Of a stretch of DNA of 6,840 bases, positions 1 through 6,505 are shown piece by piece (position 1 is the stretch's first letter; every line of letters starts with the position of its first letter). Origin of the DNA: Xanthobacteraceae bacterium (lineage in GTDB: Bacteria > Pseudomonadota > Alphaproteobacteria > Rhizobiales > Xanthobacteraceae). The DNA lies in assembly GCA_025929595.1 (NCBI GenBank), contig JAICQA010000145.1:1-6840 (forward strand), read 5' to 3'. Below the pieces are notes generated by a model. It worked only from the letters and a program-made list of their open reading frames with translations, searched no databases and had not been told where the DNA came from. A program made the translations under genes and the position numbers.

Positions 1-2098
1 CGAGGGTGACGGCGTCGAGCTCGGTGTTCTTCGGCAATCCGGCGCGCTTGGGCTTTTCGCCGTCCTTACCTTCGCCGAGCTGGACGTAAGGACCGAAGCG
101 GCCGCCGCGCAGCGTCACGTCCATGCCGGAAACGGGATCGGTGCCGAGGAGCTTCGTGCCGTTCATGCCGCCGGAGTCGGCGGCAAGAGGCCGCGTGAAG
201 CGGCAGTCGGGATAATTCGAGCAGCCGACGAAGGCGCCGAAGCGACCGGTCTTCAGATTGAGCTTGCCGTTGCCGCATTGCGGGCACTGGCGCGGATCGC
301 CGCCGTCCTCGCGCTTGGGATAGATGTGCGGGCCGAGCACTTCGTCGAGGGCGTCGAGCACGTGCGTGATGCGCAGGTCCTTGATGTCGTCGACGGAGGC
401 GATGAAATCCTTCCAGAAATCGCGCAGGACCTGCTTCCAGTCGATTTCGTGATTGGCGATCTGGTCGAGTTTCTCTTCGAGGCCCGCAGTGAAATCGTAT
501 TCGACGTAGCGTGCGAAGAAGGACTCGAGGAACGCGACGACGACGCGGCCCTTGTCCTCAGGGATGAGGCGTTTCTTGTCGAGACGCACGTAACCGCGGT
601 CGCGCAGCACCTGGAGCGTCGAGGCATAGGTGGAAGGGCGGCCGATGCCGAGCTCTTCCATGCGCTTGACCAGCGAGGCTTCCGAGAAGCGCGGCGGCGG
701 CTCGGTGAAATGCTGCTCGGCCTTGATCTCTTCCTTCTTGAGCGTCTCGCCCTGATTGATCTCGGGCAGGCGCCTCGCGTCTTCTTCCTCGGCCGGATCG
801 TCGACGTCCTCGTGATAGATCGCGAGGAAGCCGGGGAATTTTACGACGGTGCCGGTCGCGCGCAGCTCGAGCTTGCGGCCGCCCGCGAGCGCTTCGATTT
901 CTGCCGTGGTGCGTTCGAGTTCGGCCGACTCCATCTGGCATGCCATGGTGCGTTGCCAGATCAACTCGTAGAGTTTTGCCTGGTCCGCATCGAGGAAGCG
1001 GGCAACGTCTTTCGGACGGCGCGACATGTCGGTCGGGCGAATGGCTTCGTGTGCTTCCTGCGCCGACTTCGATTTTGTCTTGTAGGCGCGCGGCGAAGAG
1101 GGGACGTATTCCTTGCCGTAGTCGGCGGCGATCACCTTGCGCGCGGATTCAATCGCGCTTGGATCGAGGTCGACGCCATCGGTACGCATATAAGTGATGA
1201 GGCCGACGGTCTCGCCGTCGATCTCGGTGCCTTCATAGAGACGTTGCGCGACGCGCATCGCGATCGCGGGCGCGAAGCCCAGCTTACGGCTTGCTTCCTG
1301 CTGCAACGTCGAAGTCGTGAAGGGCGGCGAAGGATTGCGGCGCGTCGGCTTCGACTCGACGGAGGCGACGCGGAAGTCCGCGCGCTCGAGCGCCTGCCTG
1401 AAATCTTCGGCCTTCTGACCGGAACCGATGTCAAGGCGGGTAATCTTCTCGCCGTCGGCGCCGACAAGACGCGCCTCAAAGGTATCGCTGCGCGGGGTCG
1501 TCAGGAGGGCGGCAATCGACCAGTATTCCTGCGGAACGAAGGTTTCGATCTCGCGCTCACGGTCGCAAACAAGACGGAGCGCGACGGACTGCACACGGCC
1601 GGCCGAGCGCGAGCCCGGCAGCTTGCGCCACAGGACGGGAGAGAGCGTGAAGCCGACGAGATAGTCGAGCGCGCGGCGGGCGAGATACGCATCGACGAGG
1701 GCCTCGTCGATCTCGCGCGGGTTCGCCATCGCCTCGGTGACGGCCTGCTTGGTGATCGCGTTAAAAACGACGCGTTCGATCTTCTTGTCCTTGAGCGCGC
1801 CCTTGCCCTTGAGGATTTCAAGGACGTGCCAGGAAATGGCTTCCCCCTCGCGGTCCGGATCGGTAGCGAGGATTAGCTTGTCGGCGCCCTTCACAGAGGC
1901 GGCGATCTCCGACAGGCGCTTCTGCGCCTTCGGGTCGACCTGCCAGATCATGTGGAAGTCCTGGTTGGGGTCGACCGAGCCGTCCTTGGGGGGCAGGTCG
2001 CGGACGTGTCCATAGGACGCGACCACCTCGTAGTCGGGGCCGAGGTATTTGTTGATCGTCTTCGCCTTAGCGGGCGATTCGACAATAACGACGTTCAT
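1..2098 (-). CDS. topA: DNA topoisomerase I (type IA), 3' end cut by window
   Basis: Relaxes negatively supercoiled DNA by cutting and resealing one strand through a 5'-phosphotyrosine link. The reading frame is open from the ATG at 2098 to the window start, giving about 699 residues; the family in alphaproteobacteria is usually longer, so the C-terminal tail lies outside. The N-terminal TOPRIM domain is clear: VVIVESPAKAK with Glu7, and ATDPDREGE with Asp80 and Asp82 for metal binding. The catalytic tyrosine is Tyr303 in LITYMRTDG. A C-terminal four-cysteine zinc ribbon (Cys605, Cys608, Cys626, Cys632) is followed by a second repeat-like segment (GGRFGPYVQLG) that runs off the edge. Two adjacent ATG codons (2101 and 2098) are possible starts; I chose the second because relatives begin MNVVxVESPAKAK. 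Neither has a clear Shine-Dalgarno sequence. It lies downstream of dprA on the same strand, but a terminator-like hairpin separates them. The identification is secure; only the start is open. Confidence 0.97.
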   Translation of the reverse strand, partial: MNVVIVESPAKAKTINKYLGPDYEVVASYGHVRDLPPKDGSVDPNQDFHMIWQVDPKAQKRLSEIAASVKGADKLILATDPDREGEAISWHVLEILKGKGALKDKKIERVVFNAITKQAVTEAMANPREIDEALVDAYLARRALDYLVGFTLSPVLWRKLPGSRSAGRVQSVALRLVCDREREIETFVPQEYWSIAALLTTPRSDTFEARLVGADGEKITRLDIGSGQKAEDFRQALERADFRVASVESKPTRRNPSPPFTTSTLQQEASRKLGFAPAIAMRVAQRLYEGTEIDGETVGLITYMRTDGVDLDPSAIESARKVIAADYGKEYVPSSPRAYKTKSKSAQEAHEAIRPTDMSRRPKDVARFLDADQAKLYELIWQRTMACQMESAELERTTAEIEALAGGRKLELRATGTVVKFPGFLAIYHEDVDDPAEEEDARRLPEINQGETLKKEEIKAEQHFTEPPPRFSEASLVKRMEELGIGRPSTYASTLQVLRDRGYVRLDKKRLIPEDKGRVVVAFLESFFARYVEYDFTAGLEEKLDQIANHEIDWKQVLRDFWKDFIASVDDIKDLRITHVLDALDEVLGPHIYPKREDGGDPRQCPQCGNGKLNLKTGRFGAFVGCSNYPDCRFTRPLAADSGGMNGTKLLGTDPVSGMDVTLRGGRFGPYVQLGEGKDGEKPKRAGLPKNTELDAVTL

Positions 2099-2126
2099 CA
2101 TCGGGATCAGGGTTCTGGGAATCAGC

Positions 2127-2151
2127 AAAAAGCGCGGGTCTGAACCGCGCT
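2127..2151 (-). terminator. terminator-like hairpin in topA leader, downstream of dprA
   Basis: Read on the minus strand, GCGCGG, a 7-nt loop and CCGCGC form a perfect stem (2132-2150), extended by one A-T pair, followed at once by five T residues (2131-2127). This is the classical shape of a Rho-independent terminator. It ends only 28 nt before the topA ATG at 2098, so it either ends dprA transcription or sits inside the topA 5' leader. A 10-bp palindrome, CGCTGCAGCG (2148-2157), overlaps the first arm of the stem. Confidence 0.6.
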
Positions 2152-2160
2152 GCAGCGGCG

Positions 2161-2189
2161 ACGTAGTCTAAAGAGATGAAGGAAGTCAA
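2161..2189 (-). promoter_or_regulatory. candidate sigma-70-type promoter for topA
   Basis: On the minus strand, TTGACT (2189-2184) is followed after 17 nt by CTACGT (2166-2161). The first box fits the -35 consensus in five of six positions. The second fits the rhizobial -10 form CTATAT in four of six, but the E. coli form TATAAT poorly. The predicted start near 2154 would put the terminator-like hairpin at the very 5' end of the topA mRNA. This is a weak prediction from motif matching only. Confidence 0.3.
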
Positions 2190-2282
2190 ATCGGGCCCCG
2201 CCATTCCGGTCACGATTCCACAACTAGAGTGTGTATATTGAAGCGCCGCTACCAATAGTTCGGTGCGATTGCACGGAATTCA

Positions 2283-2312
2283 GTCGGCCAAGGCCATGGG
2301 GTGATGGCCGAC
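2283..2312. repeat. inverted repeat with two competing pairings
   Basis: GTCGGCCA (2283-2290) pairs perfectly with TGGCCGAC (2305-2312) across a 14-nt loop. Inside it, GGCCAT (2292-2297) can pair with ATGGCC (2304-2309) instead, so the two stems share their right arm and exclude each other. No T-tract follows on either strand, so this is not a standard intrinsic terminator. Its role is unknown; a small RNA or an operator are possible. Confidence 0.45.
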
Positions 2313-2389
2313 AGATAGGGAATATGAAGCCGGGTTGTAAGGAGGTCGCCAAGCGGTTTACCGGCGCTGGCCCACAAAAGGACCGGCTG

Positions 2390-2427
2390 GAACCTGTCCG
2401 GGCAGGTTCGTTCGCATCGCTAGCGAA
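2390..2427. repeat. tandem inverted repeats at the dprA stop codon
   Basis: GAACCTG (2390-2396) pairs with CAGGTTC (2403-2409), and the inner bases allow the stem to extend. Directly beside it, TTCGC (2411-2415) pairs with GCGAA (2423-2427), containing the perfect 10-bp palindrome TCGCTAGCGA (2417-2426) that includes the dprA stop codon. On the minus strand a short T-run (about 2379-2376) comes some ten nucleotides after the first stem, too far for a canonical terminator. It may protect or help end the dprA transcript. Confidence 0.4.
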
Positions 2428-3547
2428 GTGAGACCAGCGAGCCGCCATGGCGCTCGATGCGTCCGGCCAGTTCAAGTTCAAGCAATACGGTGTGGATGGC
2501 CCCTGCCGGAGCGCGCGCAGCGCGTGCGAGCTCGTCGATCGATACCGGCGTCGGGCTCAGGAGCTCCACCACGCGGGATCGCAATTCGTCGCCCGCGAGG
2601 CCCGGCTCGGCCGAGGGCGGATCGACCGCCGGCGGCTCGCGCCAGCCTTGACCCGGGTCGTTGCGGCCCATGATCGGTGCCAGCACTTCAACAATATCGG
2701 CGACGGAGGTGACGAGCGTTGCGCCGTCGCGGATGAGACGATTGGTGCCCGTCGAACGCGGATCGACGGGCGAGCCCGGCACCGCGAAGACTTCGCGGCC
2801 GATCTCGTTCGCGAGGCGCGCGGTGATCAGCGAACCCGAACGCTCGGCGGCCTCGACGACCACGACGCCAAGGGCCATGCCGGCGATGATGCGATTCCGG
2901 CGCGGGAAGTCGCGGGCCCGCGGCTCCCAATTCATCGGCATTTCCGAAACCGTCGCGCCATTCTCGACGATGCGGCTTGCGAGCTCCGTGTTCTCGGGCG
3001 GGTAGATACGATCCGCACCGCCCGCGAGCACCGCAATAGTGCCGCTCTCGACAGAGGCCCGATGCGCCGCCGAGTCGATTCCGCGCGCAAGACCGGACAC
3101 GACGACGAAACCCGCCTCGCCAAGATCGCGGGCAAGGACAGAAGCGAAGCGGCTGCCGGCCGCGGATGCGTTACGCGAACCGACAATTGCGACGGCGGGT
3201 CGCGTCAGCGCATCGGCCTGCCCGCGCACCGCGAGAAGGGGAGGCGCGTCGCCCGTTTCGCGCAGCAACGGCGGATAGTCGTGTTCACCGAGCGCGATAA
3301 AGCGGACGCCGACACGGGCGGCGGCGGCCATTTCCGCCCGTGCTTCGTCTTCGCCGGGGATGTTGAGGACACTGCGGCCGCCACGCCGGGCAAGGTCGGG
3401 CAGGTGCGCCAAAGCCCGGGCGGCGGTGCCGAATTCGTTGATCAGGGAGCGGAACGTCCGAGGGCCGACATTCTCGGCCCGGATCAGGCGCAGCCAGTCG
3501 AGCCGCTGGCGGTCGGTCAGCTCGATTTGTCCGGTCTGCGCGTCCAT
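2420..3547 (-). CDS. dprA: DNA processing protein DprA (Smf)
   Basis: Cytoplasmic protein that binds incoming single-stranded DNA and loads RecA during natural transformation; it is widespread even in species not known to be competent. The product is 375 residues. An N-terminal helix-hairpin-helix/SAM-like region (about 12-50, RLDWLRLIRAENVGPRTF) precedes the Rossmann-type core (about 85-290) with IVGSR (121-125), SGLARGID (151-158), FPRRNRIIAG (214-223), SGSLITA (237-243) and a VPGSP turn. A proline-rich linker (about 295-318) leads to a C-terminal winged-helix domain (about 321-375, like Pfam DprA_WH). The frame stays open upstream to an ATG at 3640, but the start at 3547 is preferred because AGGGGA lies five nucleotides before it and the extra 31 residues look non-native. 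It is on the same strand as plsY and pyrC but separated from them by the MCP-cytochrome pair, so it probably needs its own promoter. Confidence 0.95.
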   Translation of the reverse strand: MDAQTGQIELTDRQRLDWLRLIRAENVGPRTFRSLINEFGTAARALAHLPDLARRGGRSVLNIPGEDEARAEMAAAARVGVRFIALGEHDYPPLLRETGDAPPLLAVRGQADALTRPAVAIVGSRNASAAGSRFASVLARDLGEAGFVVVSGLARGIDSAAHRASVESGTIAVLAGGADRIYPPENTELASRIVENGATVSEMPMNWEPRARDFPRRNRIIAGMALGVVVVEAAERSGSLITARLANEIGREVFAVPGSPVDPRSTGTNRLIRDGATLVTSVADIVEVLAPIMGRNDPGQGWREPPAVDPPSAEPGLAGDELRSRVVELLSPTPVSIDELARAARAPAGAIHTVLLELELAGRIERHGGSLVSLR

Positions 3548-3552
3548 TGGTG

Positions 3553-3558
3553 TCCCCT
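3553..3558 (-). promoter_or_regulatory. ribosome binding site that fixes the dprA start
   Basis: Read on the minus strand, AGGGGA lies five nucleotides before the ATG at 3547. No similar site precedes the upstream in-frame ATG at 3640, so this selects the shorter protein. Confidence 0.6.
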
Positions 3559-3632
3559 GGGGAATGATGTCGCGGACGTGACAAAGGCACAATCGCAGGT
3601 CGCCGGCTCCGGCGGATGCACGGAACCATTCA

Positions 3633-3640
3633 TTAACCAT
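3633..3640 (+). promoter_or_regulatory. candidate CtrA half-site upstream of the MCP
   Basis: TTAACCAT is an exact match to a half-site motif reported for CtrA, a response regulator that controls motility and chemotaxis genes in many alphaproteobacteria. It ends 52 nt before the MCP start codon. A second TTAA at the spacing of the full TTAA-N7-TTAA site is absent. Eight exact bases of AT-rich sequence in GC-rich DNA is suggestive but not proof. Confidence 0.35.
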
Positions 3641-3692
3641 GGAAACGTAGGCTCCGGCGGTATCAGGCGCCCTTCCAGAATTACGGATATCG

Positions 3693-5294
3693 ATGTTTCC
3701 GCGCTTTTTTGAAGCCCAGGTCGCGCAGCGGCTGGCCGTCTGGGGGGCGATGCTTGGGATCCTGGTCGCGCTCTATGTGAGCGTCGAACTGATCCATGCC
3801 TCGCGCACGAGCGGGGTGGGGCGGGAGATCGCGCGGCTTTCGGAGACCATGGCGGCGCATGCGAGTGCGGACGCGGCCTTCGGGCGACTTGCGGTGGTTG
3901 TGCCGGGGAATGTCGATCCGAATGTCATCGCAGCCGATGCAGCCATCGTGCTCGACTCGATCCGGCGTGAAGCGGCCCTGATCAACGATCCCGGCGCGGC
4001 GCAGGTGGTCATCGAGTCGGGGCTGTTACTCGACCGCATCGGCAAGTCGGGGGAAATTGACCTGCTGGCGGTCCAGTCGCTCGGGAGCAAGCGCGCGGTG
4101 CTGGGTACGGCGCTTGCGGGTTCAATCGACGACTTGCGGGCACGGCACACGGACTTGCTGGTGAGTGACCGCAAGAACAAGATTCTGCTCGCACTCCTGG
4201 CCCTGTTTGTTATCGGGCAGATCATCTTCCTCGAGTATCGCTGGCTCGTGAAGCCGATGGTGCGCATGGCTGCAATCTTGCGCAAAGGTGAACCGCAGGC
4301 TCGCTCGCTCGACTCCGAAGCGTTCCGCCGCGACGAGATCGGGGATCTTGCGCGCGCGCTCACGCAACATTTCGGCATGGTGTACAGGGAGAAGGTGGCG
4401 GCGCGCGACGAGCGCGCGGTGCTGTCCGACCGGCTTGCACGCCAGGACGAGATCAAGCGCGAAACCATTTCCTTTCAGAACCAGATCGCAAGCGTCGTGC
4501 AGTTGCTTGAGCAACACGCAGGACGCATGTCGTCGGCGTCGGAAAATCTTGTGGCGATTGCATCGGATGCCGACTCGCGCGCCGCAGCCTCAGCCGGCAC
4601 CACGCAACGCGTGTCGGGAAATGTGGACGCCGTTGCTTCCTCGATCGGTGATATTTCGAAGGCGCTGACGACGGTCGCGGAAGACGCGGAGAAGACCTCG
4701 AAGGTCACGGCCGCTGCGCGGCAGCTTGTGGAGGCCGCCAGCGACGATGCCCGCACACTCACGGAAGCGGCGCGTACCATCGAGCAGGTGATCGCGCTCA
4801 TTCACGAGGTTGCGAACCAGACCAATCTGCTTGCGCTGAATGCAACGATCGAAGCCGCGCGTGCCGGAGAGATGGGCCGCGGCTTTGCGGTCGTCGCGGC
4901 GGAAGTGAAGCAACTCGCTACACGAACGTCAAAGGCGACAGAAGAAATTCGAGGCGGCTTGCAGGGGATTACGTCTGCGTCCGTACGTATTGCAGAGCGC
5001 GTCGACAGTCTCGTCGAGTCGATCGAGGAAGTGGATGAGGTTGCGGCGTCGATTGCGTCGTCCATGCGGAAACAGGACGCAAACTCGCGCGCGATCACAT
5101 CGAACACCTCGACAACCGCCAGCGACCTGCGGCACTTTGCCGAAACCTTCCATCGTGTCGCGGGGCTTGTCGGCGACGCGAAGGAAGCGGCCAAGCTCGT
5201 CACCGCCGTCTCGTCCGACCTCAGCCGGGAGGCGGCGGACTTGCGGACCGCGGTCGAACGCTATGTCGCCGCCACACAAAGGGTTGCCGCATGA
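3693..5294 (+). CDS. membrane methyl-accepting chemotaxis protein
   Basis: Chemoreceptor of 533 residues that would sense a signal at the cell envelope and control CheA through CheW. A short cytoplasmic start is followed by membrane segment 1 (about 14-34), a periplasmic domain of about 127 residues (36-162, mostly helical in appearance, family not recognised), membrane segment 2 (about 163-181) and a HAMP domain (about 182-235, with the typical proline in LVKPMVRM and the DEIGDL motif at 214-219). The rest is the long signalling coiled coil, whose hairpin tip reads NQTNLLALNATIEAARAGE (375-393) and continues GRGFAVVAAEVKQLA, the diagnostic MCP core. The C-terminus has no NWETF-like CheR/CheB docking peptide. 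The ATG at 3693 has only a weak purine-rich leader, but the first membrane segment fits this start. The gene overlaps the cytochrome b561 gene by ATGA. No che genes are in view, so it is an orphan receptor here. Ligand unknown. Confidence 0.93.
   Translation: MFPRFFEAQVAQRLAVWGAMLGILVALYVSVELIHASRTSGVGREIARLSETMAAHASADAAFGRLAVVVPGNVDPNVIAADAAIVLDSIRREAALINDPGAAQVVIESGLLLDRIGKSGEIDLLAVQSLGSKRAVLGTALAGSIDDLRARHTDLLVSDRKNKILLALLALFVIGQIIFLEYRWLVKPMVRMAAILRKGEPQARSLDSEAFRRDEIGDLARALTQHFGMVYREKVAARDERAVLSDRLARQDEIKRETISFQNQIASVVQLLEQHAGRMSSASENLVAIASDADSRAAASAGTTQRVSGNVDAVASSIGDISKALTTVAEDAEKTSKVTAAARQLVEAASDDARTLTEAARTIEQVIALIHEVANQTNLLALNATIEAARAGEMGRGFAVVAAEVKQLATRTSKATEEIRGGLQGITSASVRIAERVDSLVESIEEVDEVAASIASSMRKQDANSRAITSNTSTTASDLRHFAETFHRVAGLVGDAKEAAKLVTAVSSDLSREAADLRTAVERYVAATQRVAA
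5278..5283 (+). promoter_or_regulatory. ribosome binding site for cytochrome b561 inside the MCP gene
   Basis: AAAGGG lies seven nucleotides before the ATG at 5291, within the last codons of the MCP. It supports the ATG that overlaps the MCP stop codon, rather than the in-frame ATG two codons later at 5297. Confidence 0.5.
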
Positions 5295-5857
5295 GCATGG
5301 CTACCGGCACGCGCGAGGAGCGCATTCAGGAAGAGCGCGGCAGTGCGCTGCCGCGCTACACGATCCGCACCTACCGGCTGCCGTCGAAGGTGTTTCACTG
5401 GGTGACGGCGGTGCTCGTGCTTTTCATGATTACGTCCGGCGTGATGATGAAACAGCTCGGCTCCGGGCCGGTCGCCGACCTTCTGTTCAGCATGCACAAG
5501 ACGACAGGCATTCTCACGCTGTCGGTCGTTCTGTTGCGCTTTCTCTATCGTATCCTGATGCCCGATCCCGGCACGGGCAGGGAGCATTTCCGCCGACCCA
5601 CATTGCATTTCGCGCTCTATGGCGCGCTGGTTGCGATGCCGCTGCTCGGCTGGGCTGGTGTGTCCGCATTCGGGTCGACCGGAATCCTGTTCGGGCTTGA
5701 ACTGCCATCGATCTGGCCGCATGGATCGCCGTGGGCCGACTTCCTGCTCGAGACGCACGCGTATCTGGCGTTCGGGATGCTCGCGCTCGTCGCGCTGCAT
5801 ATCGGGATTGCGATGCAGGATCACATGACACGGGCGCGCGACGCGCCGGACGACTGA
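5291..5857 (+). CDS. cytochrome b561 (di-heme, four-helix membrane protein)
   Basis: Inner-membrane b-type cytochrome of the bacterial CybB/YodB family (Pfam Ni_hydr_CYTB / cytochrome b561), which passes electrons between quinol, superoxide or other partners. The 188-residue product has four hydrophobic segments (about 34-53, 69-88, 105-124 and 154-174). His36 (VFHW), His69 (SMHK), His156 (ETHAY) and His170 (ALHIG) sit where the four heme ligands of E. coli CybB sit; the spacing of the last pair, 14 residues, matches my recollection of His139 and His153 there. All expected ligands are present, so it should bind two hemes b. The N-terminus before the first helix is about 20 residues longer than in CybB, charged and probably cytoplasmic. 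Its ATG overlaps the MCP stop codon as ATGA, so the two genes are almost certainly co-transcribed and coupled in translation. Its electron partner is not known, and a role as partner of a hydrogenase or dehydrogenase has no support nearby. Confidence 0.92.
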   Translation: MSMATGTREERIQEERGSALPRYTIRTYRLPSKVFHWVTAVLVLFMITSGVMMKQLGSGPVADLLFSMHKTTGILTLSVVLLRFLYRILMPDPGTGREHFRRPTLHFALYGALVAMPLLGWAGVSAFGSTGILFGLELPSIWPHGSPWADFLLETHAYLAFGMLALVALHIGIAMQDHMTRARDAPDD

Positions 5858-5859
5858 GC

Positions 5860-6486
5860 CTATTCGACCGTAGATCCGGTCTTGCTGTCGCCGATGCGGC
5901 CCTCGGTGCCGCTCAGGAGGCGGCGGATGTTTTCGTGGTGCTTGATCCATAGCATGACGGCAAGAATTCCCGCGAGATACGCTTCGGGATAGAGGTCGAA
6001 CGCGAAGTAGAGGATCAGCGGCGTGAGCGCACTCGCGAGGAGCGCGGCGAGCGACGAATAGCGCGTCACCCAAGCAACGCTGAGCCAGATCGCGCCGAAG
6101 GCGACAGCGGCGGGCCAGAACAGGCCGAGGATCACGCCGATATAGGTGGCGACGCCTTTGCCGCCGCGGAACTTCAGCCAGACGGGAAAAGTGTGGCCGA
6201 GAAATGCGCCGAGCCCGCCGATAATGGCGAGGTCGCGTCCCGCGGCAAGATCAAGCACGACGACGGCGAGTGTGCCTTTCAGCATGTCGCCAAGGAGAGT
6301 CGCGGCCGCGACATGCTTGTTGCCTGTGCGTAGCACATTGGTCGCACCGATATTGCCGGAGCCGATCGTGCGGATGTCGCCCATGCCCGCCATGCGCGTG
6401 AAGACGATGCCGAACGGCACGGAACCGCAGAGATAGCCGAAGGCAAGGGCGAGCAGGGCGGCAAGCGGCGTCGTTGCGTCGAACAT
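5860..6486 (-). CDS. plsY: acyl-phosphate:glycerol-3-phosphate acyltransferase PlsY
   Basis: Integral membrane enzyme that moves the acyl group from acyl-phosphate (made by PlsX) to the sn-1 position of glycerol-3-phosphate, the first acylation in phospholipid synthesis. The product is 208 residues, normal for the family. The three conserved cytoplasmic motifs are visible: GSVPFG with SGNIGATNVLR (21-26 and 43-53), KFRGGKGVAT (105-114, phosphate binding) and HHENIRRLLSGTE (183-195). Five or so hydrophobic segments alternate with these loops. The frame is open upstream to 6597 inside pyrC, but the ATG at 6486 starts just before the first membrane helix and lies 40 nt after the pyrC stop, so I chose it. 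It has no Shine-Dalgarno sequence; CTCCTCC stands directly before the ATG instead. It is probably transcribed with pyrC. Its stop codon lies 2 nt from that of the convergent cytochrome gene. Confidence 0.95.
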   Translation of the reverse strand: MFDATTPLAALLALAFGYLCGSVPFGIVFTRMAGMGDIRTIGSGNIGATNVLRTGNKHVAAATLLGDMLKGTLAVVVLDLAAGRDLAIIGGLGAFLGHTFPVWLKFRGGKGVATYIGVILGLFWPAAVAFGAIWLSVAWVTRYSSLAALLASALTPLILYFAFDLYPEAYLAGILAVMLWIKHHENIRRLLSGTEGRIGDSKTGSTVE

Positions 6487-6505
6487 GGAGGAGCGACTCG
6501 CTGTT

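Larger units (their letters stand above)
2102..2419. other. intergenic stretch between topA and dprA, no gene seen
   Basis: About 318 bp without a convincing gene. A plus-strand frame of 66 codons (2231-2431) resembles nothing I recognise, lacks a ribosome binding site and runs into dprA on the opposite strand. The stretch holds the topA leader with its hairpin, a candidate topA promoter, and inverted repeats at 2283-2312 and 2390-2427. It is visibly less GC-rich around 2161-2280 than the flanking genes. I see no tRNA, known riboswitch or insertion-sequence end. Confidence 0.6.
3548..3692. promoter_or_regulatory. divergent dprA / MCP regulatory region
   Basis: This 145 bp gap separates the divergently read dprA and MCP genes and should hold both promoters. 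It contains an 11-bp direct repeat, GGCTCCGGCGG, at 3605-3615 and 3650-3660, and between the copies AACCAT occurs twice (3624-3629 and 3635-3640), one helical turn apart. The second lies within TTAACCAT (3633-3640), which matches the half-site described for the alphaproteobacterial cell-cycle regulator CtrA. I could not find a convincing -35/-10 pair for either gene. The regulatory role is inferred. Confidence 0.5.

Noticed and set aside
278..1876. Plus-strand open frame of 532 codons opposite topA
   Set aside because: It lies wholly antisense to the unmistakable topA frame, has low-complexity Arg/Ala-rich shadow composition and no recognisable domain; long antisense frames are normal in GC-rich genes.
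2119..2218. Two GANTC sites (2119-2123 and 2214-2218) upstream of topA as CcrM methylation control
   Set aside because: The motif is too short to be informative on its own and there is no further support in the sequence.
2231..2431. 66-codon plus-strand frame in the topA-dprA gap
   Set aside because: No ribosome binding site, no recognisable similarity, overlaps the end of dprA; nothing supports translation.
3548..3640. Longer DprA starting at the ATG at 3640
   Set aside because: The 31 extra residues have no family counterpart, and the ATG at 3547 has a good Shine-Dalgarno sequence.
2447..3712. Plus-strand open frame of 421 codons opposite dprA running into the MCP start
   Set aside because: Antisense shadow of dprA with Arg/Gly-rich composition, no domain and no ribosome binding site; it also crosses the divergent promoter region.
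3773..4468. Minus-strand frame of 231 codons opposite the MCP
   Set aside because: Ser/Arg-rich shadow of the coiled-coil gene; the plus-strand frame carries the diagnostic MCP tip motif.
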